DNA of 64,000 nt from Antedon mediterranea (lineage: Eukaryota > Echinodermata > Crinoidea > Comatulida > Antedonidae): the NCBI RefSeq assembly GCF_964355755.1, contig NC_092680.1:17337001-17401000 (forward strand), read 5' to 3'. The first letter of the stretch is position 1. Each line of letters begins with the position of its first letter. Shown piece by piece: positions 12,501 to 21,600 of the stretch. Under the pieces are notes generated by a model, which searched no databases, was not told where the DNA came from, and saw only the letters and a list, made by a program, of their open reading frames with translations. Both the position numbers and the translations under genes were made by a program.

Positions 12501-13212
12501 AATAAGTTGTAATATTATCTTTTACGTTTTTCATTTCAAAATTTGTCATGTTATTGTTAGTTATACACTAAAATATTGGACCAACCCTGTTATTATCAGC
12601 CAGATGACAATTTGTTATCATTTTAATGCTCTTTTCAATGATATGATAATATAACATTTCTTGAATATGACCTTTTTTGTCACATACCTGCATTATGTAT
12701 ATCCACATCTCTAAAGCTCTGTCTACACTATCAAACTAGTGTGATGTGCCCTATTATAATAATGGTAGTGATATGATGTAATTGTGTCTGTTTAGGGGCA
12801 CATCACATTAATTTGTTACATAAAATCTGATAGTGTAGACAGAGCTTTATCCATTTCAGTGGAGGATCCAGGATTTTGAAATGGGAGTGCCAAGGTCCTA
12901 ATAATTATGAAGTATGTATGTATGTATTAATGATATAAAATTATACATTTGATTGAAAAATATATTACAATATTACTATGTTTGTTTTTCCGCTTTTTTT
13001 AGGAGCAAACTGTTCACCAACATTTTGCAAAGAAGTACATAAAGCAATTGACACATGAAGCAATAAGAGCTGACAAAAAGAAAACAAAGCTTTACCAAAT
13101 ATGGCCACAGATATTTGTGGAGATGATAACAGATGCTGTTATCGAAATGCAAGATGTGGATGTTTATACAAAACAGAACTTTCAAAAACTTATGTCAAAG
13201 AAAGGTCACTGA
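532..13212 (+). CDS. LRRC49: LRRC49, leucine-rich repeat protein of the tubulin polyglutamylase complex (5' end missing)
   Basis: Sixteen exons join in frame with GT-AG borders: 532-606 (least certain), 2538-2676, 3291-3491, 4164-4205, 5148-5256, 6592-6795, 7543-7753, 8726-8787, 9433-9580, 9943-10026, 10237-10385, 10753-10896, 11133-11337, 11797-11982, 12192-12443 and 13003-13212 (stop TGA). They give about 806 visible residues, against about 690 for human LRRC49. Residues ~1-188 are a polar Ser/Asn/Gln-rich N-terminus that I cannot align to the vertebrate protein. Residues ~190-397 carry LRRs of the short SDS22-like type (LxxLxxLDLxxNxIxxIxxL). A charged helix with RMASVLARKEEEKKRE follows and closely matches vertebrate LRRC49. 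The C-terminal third is also alignable (LYGPGSLDSLEKNW, FTLWKLY, RLSHFNLKKIN). In vertebrates the protein is a non-catalytic subunit of the TTLL1 polyglutamylase complex, acting on microtubules of centrioles and cilia. Introns hold MITEs, SINEs and a large minisatellite. Confidence 0.93.
760..925 (+). mobile_element. 5S-SINE body fragment, head missing
   Basis: This matches the reverse complement of 6918-7090: GTGCACGTTA, then a stretch about GAGATAGTCTCC, GATCTGG and a CTCAGTTT...GAGG tail. Only the 3' body is present; the 5S-like head seen at 7195-7303 is absent. It lies in an LRRC49 intron. Confidence 0.6.
1020..1206. mobile_element. MITE family 2, copy 1
   Basis: The left end reads TTAAGCGTGGTTCCCACTAG and the right end CTAGTGGGAACCAAGCTTAA, so the termini are inverted repeats next to TTAA/TTA. 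The interior has an inverted GCAACGCAAG / CTTGCGTTGC pair and the word CAATCACAAGCGATG, also found in the copy at 14764. It has no coding capacity. Confidence 0.8.
1215..1365. repeat. Dispersed repeat family 3 (GGGGACACTTT / AATAGGGGTTCTA)
   Basis: It holds the family words GGGAACACTTTCC, GGAAATATATAG, TATTAAAGGGCCACTTTG and a closing AATAGGGGTTCTATTG. Related sequence recurs at 5712, 14050, 14708, 35652 and 44025. The ends (about TAGAACCCC and GGGGTTCTA) look like terminal inverted repeats of a small non-coding transposon. Confidence 0.5.
1601..1735. mobile_element. MITE family 1, copy 1
   Basis: It starts AAGCTCTGTCTACACTATCA and has the internal words TGTGATGTGCC, ATATGGACATGAT and GGACACATCACA. 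The right TIR is degraded (AGTTTGATAATATAGAA). It lies in an LRRC49 intron. Confidence 0.75.
2220..2415 (+). mobile_element. 5S-SINE body fragment (second copy)
   Basis: This repeats the 760-925 body in the same orientation, beginning with the CATCTTTTGGATGGGTGTA block and ending CAGTTTCCAGTATAACTTGAGG. It is more diverged and lacks the head. It ends about 120 bp before the LRRC49 exon at 2538. Confidence 0.5.
3790..4045 (-). mobile_element. tRNA-derived SINE, copy 1 (head truncated)
   Basis: Read on the minus strand it has a B-box-like GGTTTGAGGCTCACACACT, then CCATGGTTCTGGTGGTAGAACG, a TAGTACA...GGTAACCCC-type body and an AAATAAATA tail. The same body follows a full tRNA-like head at 7950. 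The A-box part is missing here. Confidence 0.7.
5275..5603. mobile_element. MITE family 2, copy 2 (longer interior)
   Basis: The ends are TTTAAGCGTGGTTCCCACTA and GCTAGTGGGAACCAATTTAA, again beside TTAA. The interior is about 140 bp longer than copies 1 and 3 and contains two AACGCAA-type words near each end. It starts about 20 bp after the LRRC49 exon ending at 5256. Confidence 0.75.
5712..6540. repeat. Dispersed repeat family 3, split by a piggyBac-type insertion
   Basis: The left part has CAGTAGAACCAGTTGACACC, TTTAATGGGAAGGGGTCCC and AGTGTCCCC. The right part resumes at 6501 with TTAATAGGGGTGTCCC and ends near TTTACTCTACTG. The two halves rejoin cleanly at TTAA once the 5892-6504 element is removed. 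Confidence 0.55.
5892..6504. mobile_element. piggyBac-type non-autonomous element (TTAA ends)
   Basis: The left end is TTAACACGTTCACTGCCACG and the right end TTGGCAGTCAATGTGTTAA, an imperfect inverted repeat bounded by TTAA on both sides. piggyBac elements insert at and duplicate TTAA. The interior has several GACGTATTTATACGTC-type palindromes and no transposase. It is nested in a family 3 repeat. Confidence 0.75.
6918..7306 (-). mobile_element. 5S rRNA-derived SINE with head
   Basis: Positions 7195-7303, read on the minus strand, match animal 5S rRNA over most of its length: GGCCATAC, a CGTCAGATC-like internal control region, GGGCCTGGTT, GGATGGGAAACC and a closing GGGTGCTGTA. The rest (6918-7194) is the SINE body with the CTGAGGAAATTC tail seen in the other copies. 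The 5S-like part is diverged, so it is not a functional 5S gene. Confidence 0.8.
7848..8331. mobile_element. MITE family 1, copy 2, with nested SINE
   Basis: The TIRs AAGCTCTGTCTACACTATCA and GTGTAGACAGAGCTTA bound the element. After the left TIR it has two tandem copies of the 21-mer CAAATATGGTAGTGATATGC. A tRNA-derived SINE is inserted at about 7948, and the MITE resumes at about 8262 with ATGTACATATATGGGCACATC. Confidence 0.8.
7948..8255 (+). mobile_element. tRNA-derived SINE, copy 2 (full head)
   Basis: The head GTGGCCGAGCGGTTAAGACA is a Ser/Leu-like A box and GGGGTTCGAGGCTCACTCAC a B box with acceptor-like end that pairs with GTGAGTGAGTG at the start. The body has CCATGGTTCTGGTGGTAGAA and CGAGATGAGTAGGGGGTTAC, ending in CCCAGTATAAATATATA. 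It is complete enough to be the reference copy of this family here. Confidence 0.85.
8840..9245. repeat. Minisatellite of TTCACTCTTxxTATG units in an LRRC49 intron
   Basis: About 25-30 tandem units of roughly 15 bp alternate TATGTTCACTCTTAT, TATGTTCACTCTTTT and TTACTCTTAATATG variants. Because units are mostly multiples of three, all frames stay open and produce false proteins on both strands. It lies between the LRRC49 exons at 8726 and 9433. Confidence 0.9.
9630..9720 (+). mobile_element. tRNA-like SINE head fragment
   Basis: GTTGGTATAGT resembles an A box, and GTGGGTTTAAGCCCCACCCG has a stem-loop like the T arm (B box GGTTTAAGCCC). It is short and lacks a recognisable body. It could also be a decayed tRNA pseudogene. 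Confidence 0.4.
10041..10170. mobile_element. MITE family 1, copy 3
   Basis: It has GTCTGTGTACACTATCAAAC, TGTGATGTGCCCATATTTGG, TTGGGCACATCACACTT and CATGGACAGAGCTTAA. Its left end begins 15 bp after the LRRC49 exon ending at 10026, so it lies close to a splice donor. Confidence 0.75.
11461..11690 (+). mobile_element. tRNA-derived SINE, second family
   Basis: TGGCTTGGTGGTTATGA is A-box-like and GGGGTTCAAGTCCCATCAAG contains a perfect B-box core GGTTCAAGTCC. The tail GCAATTGCTGGATGGATCAC followed by CATTAATTA is a typical SINE 3' end. It differs in sequence from the family at 7948. Confidence 0.6.
12712..12850. mobile_element. MITE family 1, copy 4
   Basis: Perfect TIRs TAAAGCTCTGTCTACACTAT and ATAGTGTAGACAGAGCTTTA enclose GATGTGCCC, ATGGTAGTGATATGATG and GGGCACATCACATTA. 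It lies in the last LRRC49 intron. Confidence 0.85.
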
Positions 13213-14045
13213 ATGATGGTGGAAGAGTGACATTAAGTGATGTCAGTGTGAAGAATTGATAGAAGTTGAATGAGCAGGCAGAGGCATGCTTTCAATGTTT
13301 GAGAATGAAAGTTGATGGAGTGTTACCAAAGAAATATGATCCGCGATGGTGAATATGAAAAGTTATATGAAATATATGTTGAAAGAGAAGGTGAGTGAGT
13401 GAGCAGGCAAAGGAATACATGGAGTTTGAAATATGTTGGAGTGATGAAAAAACAACAGTGGTGAATGATATGTAAGAAGAATGAGATATGTCAAGATAGT
13501 GATGAGTGGTGAGATAGATTCCTGATGCTTGGAGGATGTAAAAAGTGATCTTATTGAATATAATATTCAGTGTCAGTAATGCTAAAGGTTGTTAAGAGAT
13601 ATTAGCAAGCCATCCTTAGGGACAGTAGATGAAAGACAAGTGGAACATCTTTTCCATCATGGCATGTTAAATTTGTACCTTCTGTCCATAAACAAAAGAT
13701 GGCTATTGTATGCGACTTAGAACCACCAGGTGTGAAAAAAACAATGTGTCTTGAAATGTGATGCAAGTTGATGCTGGTTGACATGAGGCTTAAAGCTCTG
13801 TCTACACTATCAAACTAGTTTGACAAAAAAAAGGTGCGATGTGCTCAAATATGGTAGTGATATGACATCATCATGTCCATATATGGGCACATCACATTTT
13901 TTTTGTCACATAAAGTTTGATAGTGTAGACAAAGCTTAAACACTTTATGATGGTGATTGAAAGAAATTGGATGAATTATGAAGTGAATAAAAGATGCAAT
14001 ACGTAGATTTTTAATACATTTTAACACTTTGCTATTACTGTAGTT
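13213..14045 (+). other. Probable LRRC49 3' UTR and downstream flank
   Basis: Purine-rich sequence with GTGAGTGAGCAGGCA words follows the stop codon. A MITE occupies 13791-13939. AATAAA at 13986-13991 is a possible polyadenylation signal, but only if the transcript runs through the MITE. No other gene is visible. Confidence 0.35.
13791..13939. mobile_element. MITE family 1, copy 5
   Basis: The TIRs are TAAAGCTCTGTCTACACTAT and ATAGTGTAGACAAAGCTTA. It has a single CAAATATGGTAGTGATATGA unit of the 21-mer that is amplified at 20319, then CATGTCCATATATGGGCACA. It is close to the family consensus. Confidence 0.85.
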
Positions 14046-14049
14046 AAAT

Positions 14050-14405
14050 ATAATAGAGACTCTAGTATGTTATGCCCAAATGACGGGGATAGTCTTAAAG
14101 TAGAACTCCTCCACTATTAAAGGGGACAATTTCCTATGAAACAAACAGGAGGGAATATGTGTTTTAATACTAAAGCCAACCCATATTAAGGGGACAATTT
14201 CCTATGAAACAAACAGGAGGAAATATTTTTTAACACTACAGCCAACCCTATTAAGAAGACAATTTCCTATGAAACAAACAGGAGGGAATGTGTTTTAATA
14301 CTATACAGCCAAACCTTATTAAAGGGGACACTTTCTTATGAAACAAACAGGAGGGAATATGTGTTAACAGCCAACCCCTATTAGGGGAACACTTTGTAGG
14401 GCCCT
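14050..14405. repeat. Tandem array of ~62-bp units from repeat family 3
   Basis: Five units share GACAATTTCCTATGAAACAA, ACAGGAGGGAATATGTG and a TTTTAATACTA...GCCAACCC linker. Ends belong to repeat family 3 (GTAGAACTCCTCC at left, AGGGGAACACTTTG at right). It appears to be a local amplification of the interior of one copy. Confidence 0.75.
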
Positions 14406-14707
14406 TTTCTGTATTTCTACATCGTTGGGTATATGGTTTACATACACTCTTGTATGCAAGTATTCAAATACTGTTTACCAGATAAACAGAAACAATATAC
14501 AACTACAATGTTTACACTAATGGTTGACTCTTTATTTTTTACGACATTTAAGAACACAAAAACTGTTTTTATTTGTATGATTTAAATCTTGTTCTGTGTG
14601 ATTACTTTGGTATAGACTTCATTTTTGTACAACCAAAAATATTCACATTATTGTGGGATATAAACATGTAGCGACATTCTGGTTGTACAAAAACAATTAT
14701 CCACATA

Positions 14708-15078
14708 CAGTACAGTAGAACACCACCTTTGGGACAGCCTTATTCACGGAAACACCCCTATTATTAAAGCGTGGTTCCCACTAGCGACGCAAGTGAATTG
14801 ACCAATCACAAGCGATGGCTTATTCGCTTGTGATTGCTAACTGTTTATAACTTTGCTTGTCATTGGTTAAAACATTTGCGTTACGTTTACGTCCTTGCAT
14901 TACGTTATAGTGGGAACCAAGCTTTAGGGTGAACATGAATGAGGGGCAATATATATTTTAACACTATGGGCCACTTCTAATTATGGGCCACTTCTAATTA
15001 TGGGCCACTTCTAATTATGGGCCACTTCTATATTAAGGGGACACTTTGGTGGTGTCCTCTTAATAGGGGTTCTATAGT
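14708..15078. repeat. Dispersed repeat family 3 with nested MITE 2
   Basis: It opens with CAGTAGAACACCACCTTTGG and closes with GTCCTCTTAATAGGGGTTCT, an inverted pair. MITE family 2 copy 3 sits inside it at 14764-14928. On the right, four tandem 17-bp units of GGGCCACTTCTAATTAT occupy about 14969-15035. Confidence 0.6.
14764..14928. mobile_element. MITE family 2, copy 3
   Basis: The ends are TTAAAGCGTGGTTCCCACTA and ATAGTGGGAACCAAGCTTTA. The interior is closely related to the copy at 1020, with CAATCACAAGCGATGGCTTA and CTTGTCATTGGTTAAAAC. A short block near the left end is deleted relative to copy 1. Confidence 0.8.
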
Positions 15079-18000
15079 CATGTGTTTGTTTTAGGGTTAA
15101 ATTACACATTATGGCTGTTTTTTATTATTATTTTTTTCATAGATTGTTATATAATATAAAACTGTGCAAACTTACACAATCATATGAATTATAGATGCAC
15201 TTCATAGATTTTACTATCAAAGCATTAATATATAATAACATATCCATTTAGCACCAGGCGTTAGTTCAGGAAATACAGCATTAATGTACATTATCATAAT
15301 ATATGAATAATAAGCTTTATTTTTTTCTGTAAAATCATTTAAATTTGGATTTATTTTGTAATTTTAAAACCATAAAGCCAAATTGCACTTAATATTAATA
15401 GTAGAACTCAAAAATTTAATTTAACAAAAAATTGGATTCAATCAACATGAAATAAACACTTATTAGTATAAGTAGGAAGAGATTAATATAATATATTTAA
15501 AAAAATTATAAATAAAACATAACTTATAATTTGAATTTAAGTAAAACAAAATCTTGCATAATTTAAAAATAAGTAATATTTAAGATGGGGAAATACAGAA
15601 ATATTAATATAACATCTGGTAAATATTTTCCCCAAACAATATAGGCCTAAACAAGTATTTTGATCATCAAAAGCATTGTCAGCCTACAATGGCAAGTTTC
15701 AATAACAATAATAATAGAATTCAGTGTGTGTACTGTAAATTGGACAGTTTTCAGTTTTTGTACATTATTATTTCCGTCATTACAATACAAATACTGTTAT
15801 ACATTTATGCTATACTGCATACAACATTTCAAATCCATCCACTGTACAAATTTGGCACTTTAATACTTAATATGGTATTACTATCTCCATGTAATACCTA
15901 ATATGGTATTACTATCTCAATGAAATACCTAATATGGTATTACAACACCCATAAAAGTAGATATGAATTATGAAGATTGCAGAACATCAATTATTATTAA
16001 ATCAAAACAGTTGTTAGATTGCCTTGCTTATACATATGTGCATATTAGGTATCTATTGTAATATTTCTATGCGAGTAAAACAACTTTAATATGAATTATT
16101 GAGTACAGAATAAGTGTACCTTTACCGTAATAAGTATTTATTATATCTCCATATATAGTAAACTAAAATATGAATAATTTAGTCATCTATACGTGATAGG
16201 ACAGTATAGAGATGGATCATTACACAATCATGCTCTATATGAGTGTATATTGTTAATACACCAATACAGCATTACATTGTACATTAATGTCACAAATGGT
16301 GCATGTTACAATATTGTGTGACATTATATGACATTACTACACCGATTATAAAGTAATTTTTAACCATACTAAACACTACACATATTTTTCTATGCATACA
16401 ATGTGAAAGTGCATTTTTCAGATTCCAGTGCTAGAAACATTACTGTATGTTCTGTACAACATTTAAGGAATATACATCACACATTAATACAGACAATATT
16501 GAGCCTCTGTATTTCCCATGGCGATATTTATAATGGAACTTACATAAAAAGTGAAGCATTTGTGATTTATATTTAAAAAATTATCATAATAGAAAGGTAT
16601 TTGATGAGAACATTATAAGACTAACATTAAGAGCAACATGTACAGTACATCAATACGACATTGTACTTATGGCAAGTGATGAAATATTTCAATGGCCAAG
16701 ACAGTGAATTACTAAAGCAATTGCTGAATCATTTTAAACCAACGTAGTAAATTTAATTTACATCAGCAATTAAACACGTTCAGTAGATGCTCTTTTTTGA
16801 AATTGAATAATGTATTATTTTTTGACACTAAAATATTTTCACTTCATTACATGTTTTTTAGTGACGCATACAAAAACCTGTATTAAAGGTCAATATTCCT
16901 ATAAACAAACAGCCAATTGGACTCCTTACAGTAATGTAGCATTTTTCAATAAAATCACCTACAGTAGTGTAGTGCCAGGCTAAATATAAAATATGTAACA
17001 TTCAGTACTTTTTACTTTAATATACCGGTAACAGAAAGGCATTGCTCTCTTTATATAAAATGTCAACCTAAAATAATAAAGACTAAAAACACAGTTGAAA
17101 GACAGTTATTAAAAGTATTAATATTTATATGCAAAAACATTTCCCAAAAAACCTCATCCAAATTCATGATATAAAGCCACAATACATGATTGTAATATAT
17201 ATATGCAAATGAGTTATTGACATTATTCATAAAAATTGTTTGTTTTTATATATCAATCAATAAAAACATAGTGTGTGAAACTATGTCACAATTATTAACT
17301 ACTAAATCTCAACCCTGTTCACACAGTGTTTACACAAAGGTTAAAGGTTATAAAAGCATATACAAGCTAGAAACTTTACTGTGTAAACTCAGTTTAAGCA
17401 TAGGTTAGTAGCAAGCTGGAGTTTGTCATAGCTAAGTTATTTCACGCCAGTGATTATGTTTTGTGGCACTTACCAATCACAAAAGTAAAAGCACTCGGAT
17501 AGAACACTTATATAATCATTAGACTATACTACATATGGCTCTCCATACTCTAATGACTAAAAGAAATGGATTTACTATTGTATACTACTATACTAATACC
17601 TGTGTAGCCTACCAATATACTATTATACCCAATTTACAATAAAAATCATCTCATATACAATGTCCTGGACACAAACAATAGATAAAAAGAATTTCTAGGG
17701 TTTTATAATACAATGGAATACTGTAATAGAAAATGACTAGGTACTGATAATAATTATACACACATGCTAACAATAATACATTTACGGAATTAGGATATTA
17801 TATTTCCATTCATTCATTAGTAATTAATCAAAGTTTTTTAGGCCCTAAGCCAGCGCAAGATAAATTAGTCTTACTGGAAATTGACTGTGATAATTGTAAG
17901 CTGCCAATTGATAAGCTGCCTTACTTGGGATACAATTTTTTAAAAGTTGGCATATATAAAATGCTTTTCACTGGATATTAATCTGTTTAATAACAGGCCA

Positions 18001-18644
18001 CTATTAAGCTACTATAGTACATACTACTGTAAGGCATAGAGATATCCCTATAAAGGGCCTGCTACCAAGCACAATTACTGTGGATGTACAGTGTATAAAG
18101 AAAGGCTGGAATAAGTTATATTAATAGTAGGCCTTGCTAAACAAATGCAAAAGAATGTTCAGTTCAGACTGATGTTTTTCAATAGTCATTACTACTATCA
18201 CAAATATAAAATTAACCAGATTTAAAACTTTCCTTTAATTCTTTATGAAACTCTTTTTTTTTTTAAAGACAGGATTATCAGGGTTCTGAAACAAAAAAAA
18301 AGATGTAAAATATGGTTATTACAATAGTAAACAACTATTAATAGTTAGAAATATACAATTTCAAATTTGTTTCCATAGTGATACGGGTCACAATGGATTC
18401 TTATAAACTGACCTATAAATATATAATATTTTGGTCGTCATAAACCCCCTCACCAATTTATACGGATGGACTATTTATTACACACAAGTATGGAGTGAAG
18501 ATTGAGCTTGCCTGAACACGGTCCTTATTGGCACGCAGATTGATCTGTTTACAAAGTGGACATAGCTTGCGTGTTGCATGTTGAGAAATAGTGTAGTGTT
18601 AATGTTTAAGTGCGAAAACTCTCTATTACCTAGATTGACTGTAC

Positions 18645-21600
18645 CTAGTCTTGATGTGCTGGGCTGCTGCTATCAGGTTTTCTCTTTGTCACCAGAAGGT
18701 TGCGGACTTTGTCAAAAGCTTTCTCAATCTCTTTTTCGTGTTTATCCAAGAGAGGAAACAAGAGTTTGTCATAAAGAATGACACCTCCATTGCTCTCAAT
18801 GGGAGCCATACACCACAGCAACATGGCAGACTAAGGACAAAGCAGATTTAGTTGTGGATAATAAAGTTGAGACACACCTGGCCCAAGACAGTAATAAATG
18901 TCTACAGGGGCTGAGATTCTGTAGACCTGTCCACATGGGCTGAGATAGACCTGTCCACATGGGCTGAGATAGACCTGTCCACATGGGCTGAGATAGACCT
19001 GTCTAAAGGGGCTGAGAGTCTGTAGACCTGTCCATATTGGCTGAGATAGACATGTTCACAGGGGCTGAGATACTGTAGATAGACCTGTCCATATGAGCTG
19101 GGATAGACCTGTCCACATGGGCTGAGATAAGACATTTTCACAGGGGCTGCGATACTATAGATAGACCTGTCCACATGGGGCTGAGATACTGTAGACCAGT
19201 GCACTGGGGTAAGCCAGGGTTCACAAGCCAAAATAAGTGCTACAGTAAATGACCTTAATCTAATACAATATCTGTATTGCAGTAATTGTTTAATTAGCGA
19301 TTCATTTTCTGATAAAATACTGTAAAACCCTAACTTACTTTGGAGAAGTAGTAAAGAGGAAACCAAGCCAACAAACATTGCAGGAGATACTCAATGATTC
19401 CAAATGCACTGTTGGTTACAATAAAGAATTCAAATACGCTGTAGAGGCCGAGAACCATCCAGAAGACGAGCCACTGTGTCACTTCATTCTTTTTGAAATT
19501 TTCACCTTTAATCACCTTTAAACTGTAAATTAACAAGATTTTAACATTCTGGTTTATTACCATCCTCCTTTATTCAGTAAAACAAACGTAAGAATTTCCA
19601 ATTTTTATTGAACATACACAGAGGTGCCTCACAAATTGAAACCTTACCTTTAAGGCGCCTCAATATTTCTTTATAAACAATAAACGTTAACATTTTTTCC
19701 CCTTTTGATATTTAATACGATTAGTTATTAATTGTTTTTTTATAGAATTTTTTTAAAAACAATTTCTTTGTGACTACTGAATGCCATGTTCATTAATTCT
19801 TTTTCTATGTTGCAAACAGGTCACAGATTGTTCTATAAACAGGTTTAAACCTTCTACTTATTTCTATTACTTTATTTACAACATTGGTTTAAGATGGCCT
19901 TTTATGTAAAACAGAAGAATGTAAATAATCAGTGTTATCATAAACTTTAGACTATGGTGGTAAGAGGTGTTACTATATTGACTTTCAACCCATAATGTAC
20001 AGCTTCTGTTTGTAGCAATCAGCAAACCAGAAATGGCAATTTTATATTAGGCATCTAGGCATGAATTATAAATAATAATTTATGATAAATATCAACAGAA
20101 ATTTGTATTTTGAGGACCAAACTAATGTTCAAGAATATTGTGAAAAGAGAAGACTGTATTTGACTGCAAAATAAAATACACTTAAAAAAAAAAAAAAATG
20201 TTGGATAAATTTTATTCAAATATCTGTAAAATCCACCAAAGGTAAGAAGAGGCAGTGAATATGCAAGAACATCTAAAGCTCTGTCTACTAATCTATATCA
20301 CAAAAAAGTGTGATGTTTCCAAATATGGTAGTGATATGCCCAAATATGGTAGTGATATGCTCAAATATGGTAGTGATATGCTCAAATATGGTAGTGATAT
20401 GCTCAAATATGGTAGTGATATGCTCAAATATGGTAGTGATATGCTCAAATATGGTAGTGATATGCTCAAATATGGTAGTGATATGCTCAAATATGGTAGT
20501 GATATGCCCAAATATGGTAGTGATATGCTCAAATATGGTAGTGATATGCTCAAATATGGTAGTGATATGCTCAAATATGGTAGTGATATGCTCAAATATG
20601 GTAGTGATATGCTCAAATATGGTAGTGATATGCTCAAATATGGTAGTGATATGCTCAAATATGGTAGTGATATGCTCAAATATGGTAGTGATATGCCCAA
20701 ATATGGTAGTGATATGCTCAAATATGGTAGTGATATGCTCAAATATGGTAGTGATATGCTCAAATATGGTAGTGATATGCCCAAATAGGGTAGTGATATG
20801 ACATCAACATGTCCATATATAGGCACATCACATTTTTTGTCACATAAGGTTTGATAGTGTAGACAGAGCTTTAGAAATAATTATTTACCTGCAATATGTT
20901 GGATATAAGAATGTTGTTAAGCACATAAGAATACCGATTGGATAGTAGATAATGACTCGTAAGACTGGGTATCCAAATAACAGGTACAACAGTAAAGATA
21001 CACCAACCACTGTAGAAAACAAAATACATCTGTACTCTAATGTAATACTATTACATGGTAATGTAGCAATGCTGGACAGAGTGTGTTTGCAATCATTGAC
21101 ATTTGTAAATTTTGAAAATTACAAATTCATAATTGCTACAGAGCCAAACCAAAACACTGTAAAGAAGCGCATGTCAGCAGTGGCGGAAATAATTACCATT
21201 TATTATTTATTTTTATCAACTTTACACAATGGATTTACACACAAATTCTTCAGATTACTACATGTATATTCACACCTAGACAAGCTAATATGATGTATTT
21301 GCAACAGTTCATTTACTTCCTATGAGATTTAAACCATTGATGTAATTGTCGATAAATAGTCTATATAGCATGTGATTTACTACTACAGTACTACTACTAC
21401 AGTATGTGGTCATGCACTGATGAGCAAGATATATTATAATAGTAATAATAGTACTGTAGTGTATTAACATTTGACATACGGTATAAATCCAAAATAACTG
21501 ATCTTCTAATATAACAATAACATTAAAATGAAAACTGATTAAATATCCACTACTCTACAAGGCAGCATTGTGTATCAAGGACCCTGGGATTATAATGATA

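Larger units (their letters stand above)
14406..18644. other. LRRC49-REEP intergenic region
   Basis: About 4.2 kb between the convergent LRRC49 and REEP genes. It holds MITE and repeat copies at 14708-15078 and a 26-bp triplet repeat (AATACCTAATATGGTATTAC) at 15890-15945. The rest is AT-rich with no supported exon. Part of 16-18.6 kb could be a long REEP 3' UTR, which the sequence alone cannot show. Confidence 0.4.

Noticed and set aside
20319-20797. Regular 21-bp repeats resembling a CRISPR array
   Set aside because: The repeats are directly adjacent with no unique spacers, and this is eukaryotic DNA. It is a minisatellite.
20255-20826. Long ORFs on both strands with heptapeptide repeats
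   Set aside because: They are products of a 21-bp tandem repeat inside a MITE; every frame is open because 21 is divisible by three. No gene structure surrounds them.
21000-21293. 113-codon plus-strand ORF overlapping a REEP exon
   Set aside because: It overlaps the antisense of REEP exon 2 and its intron; composition is like AT-rich non-coding DNA.
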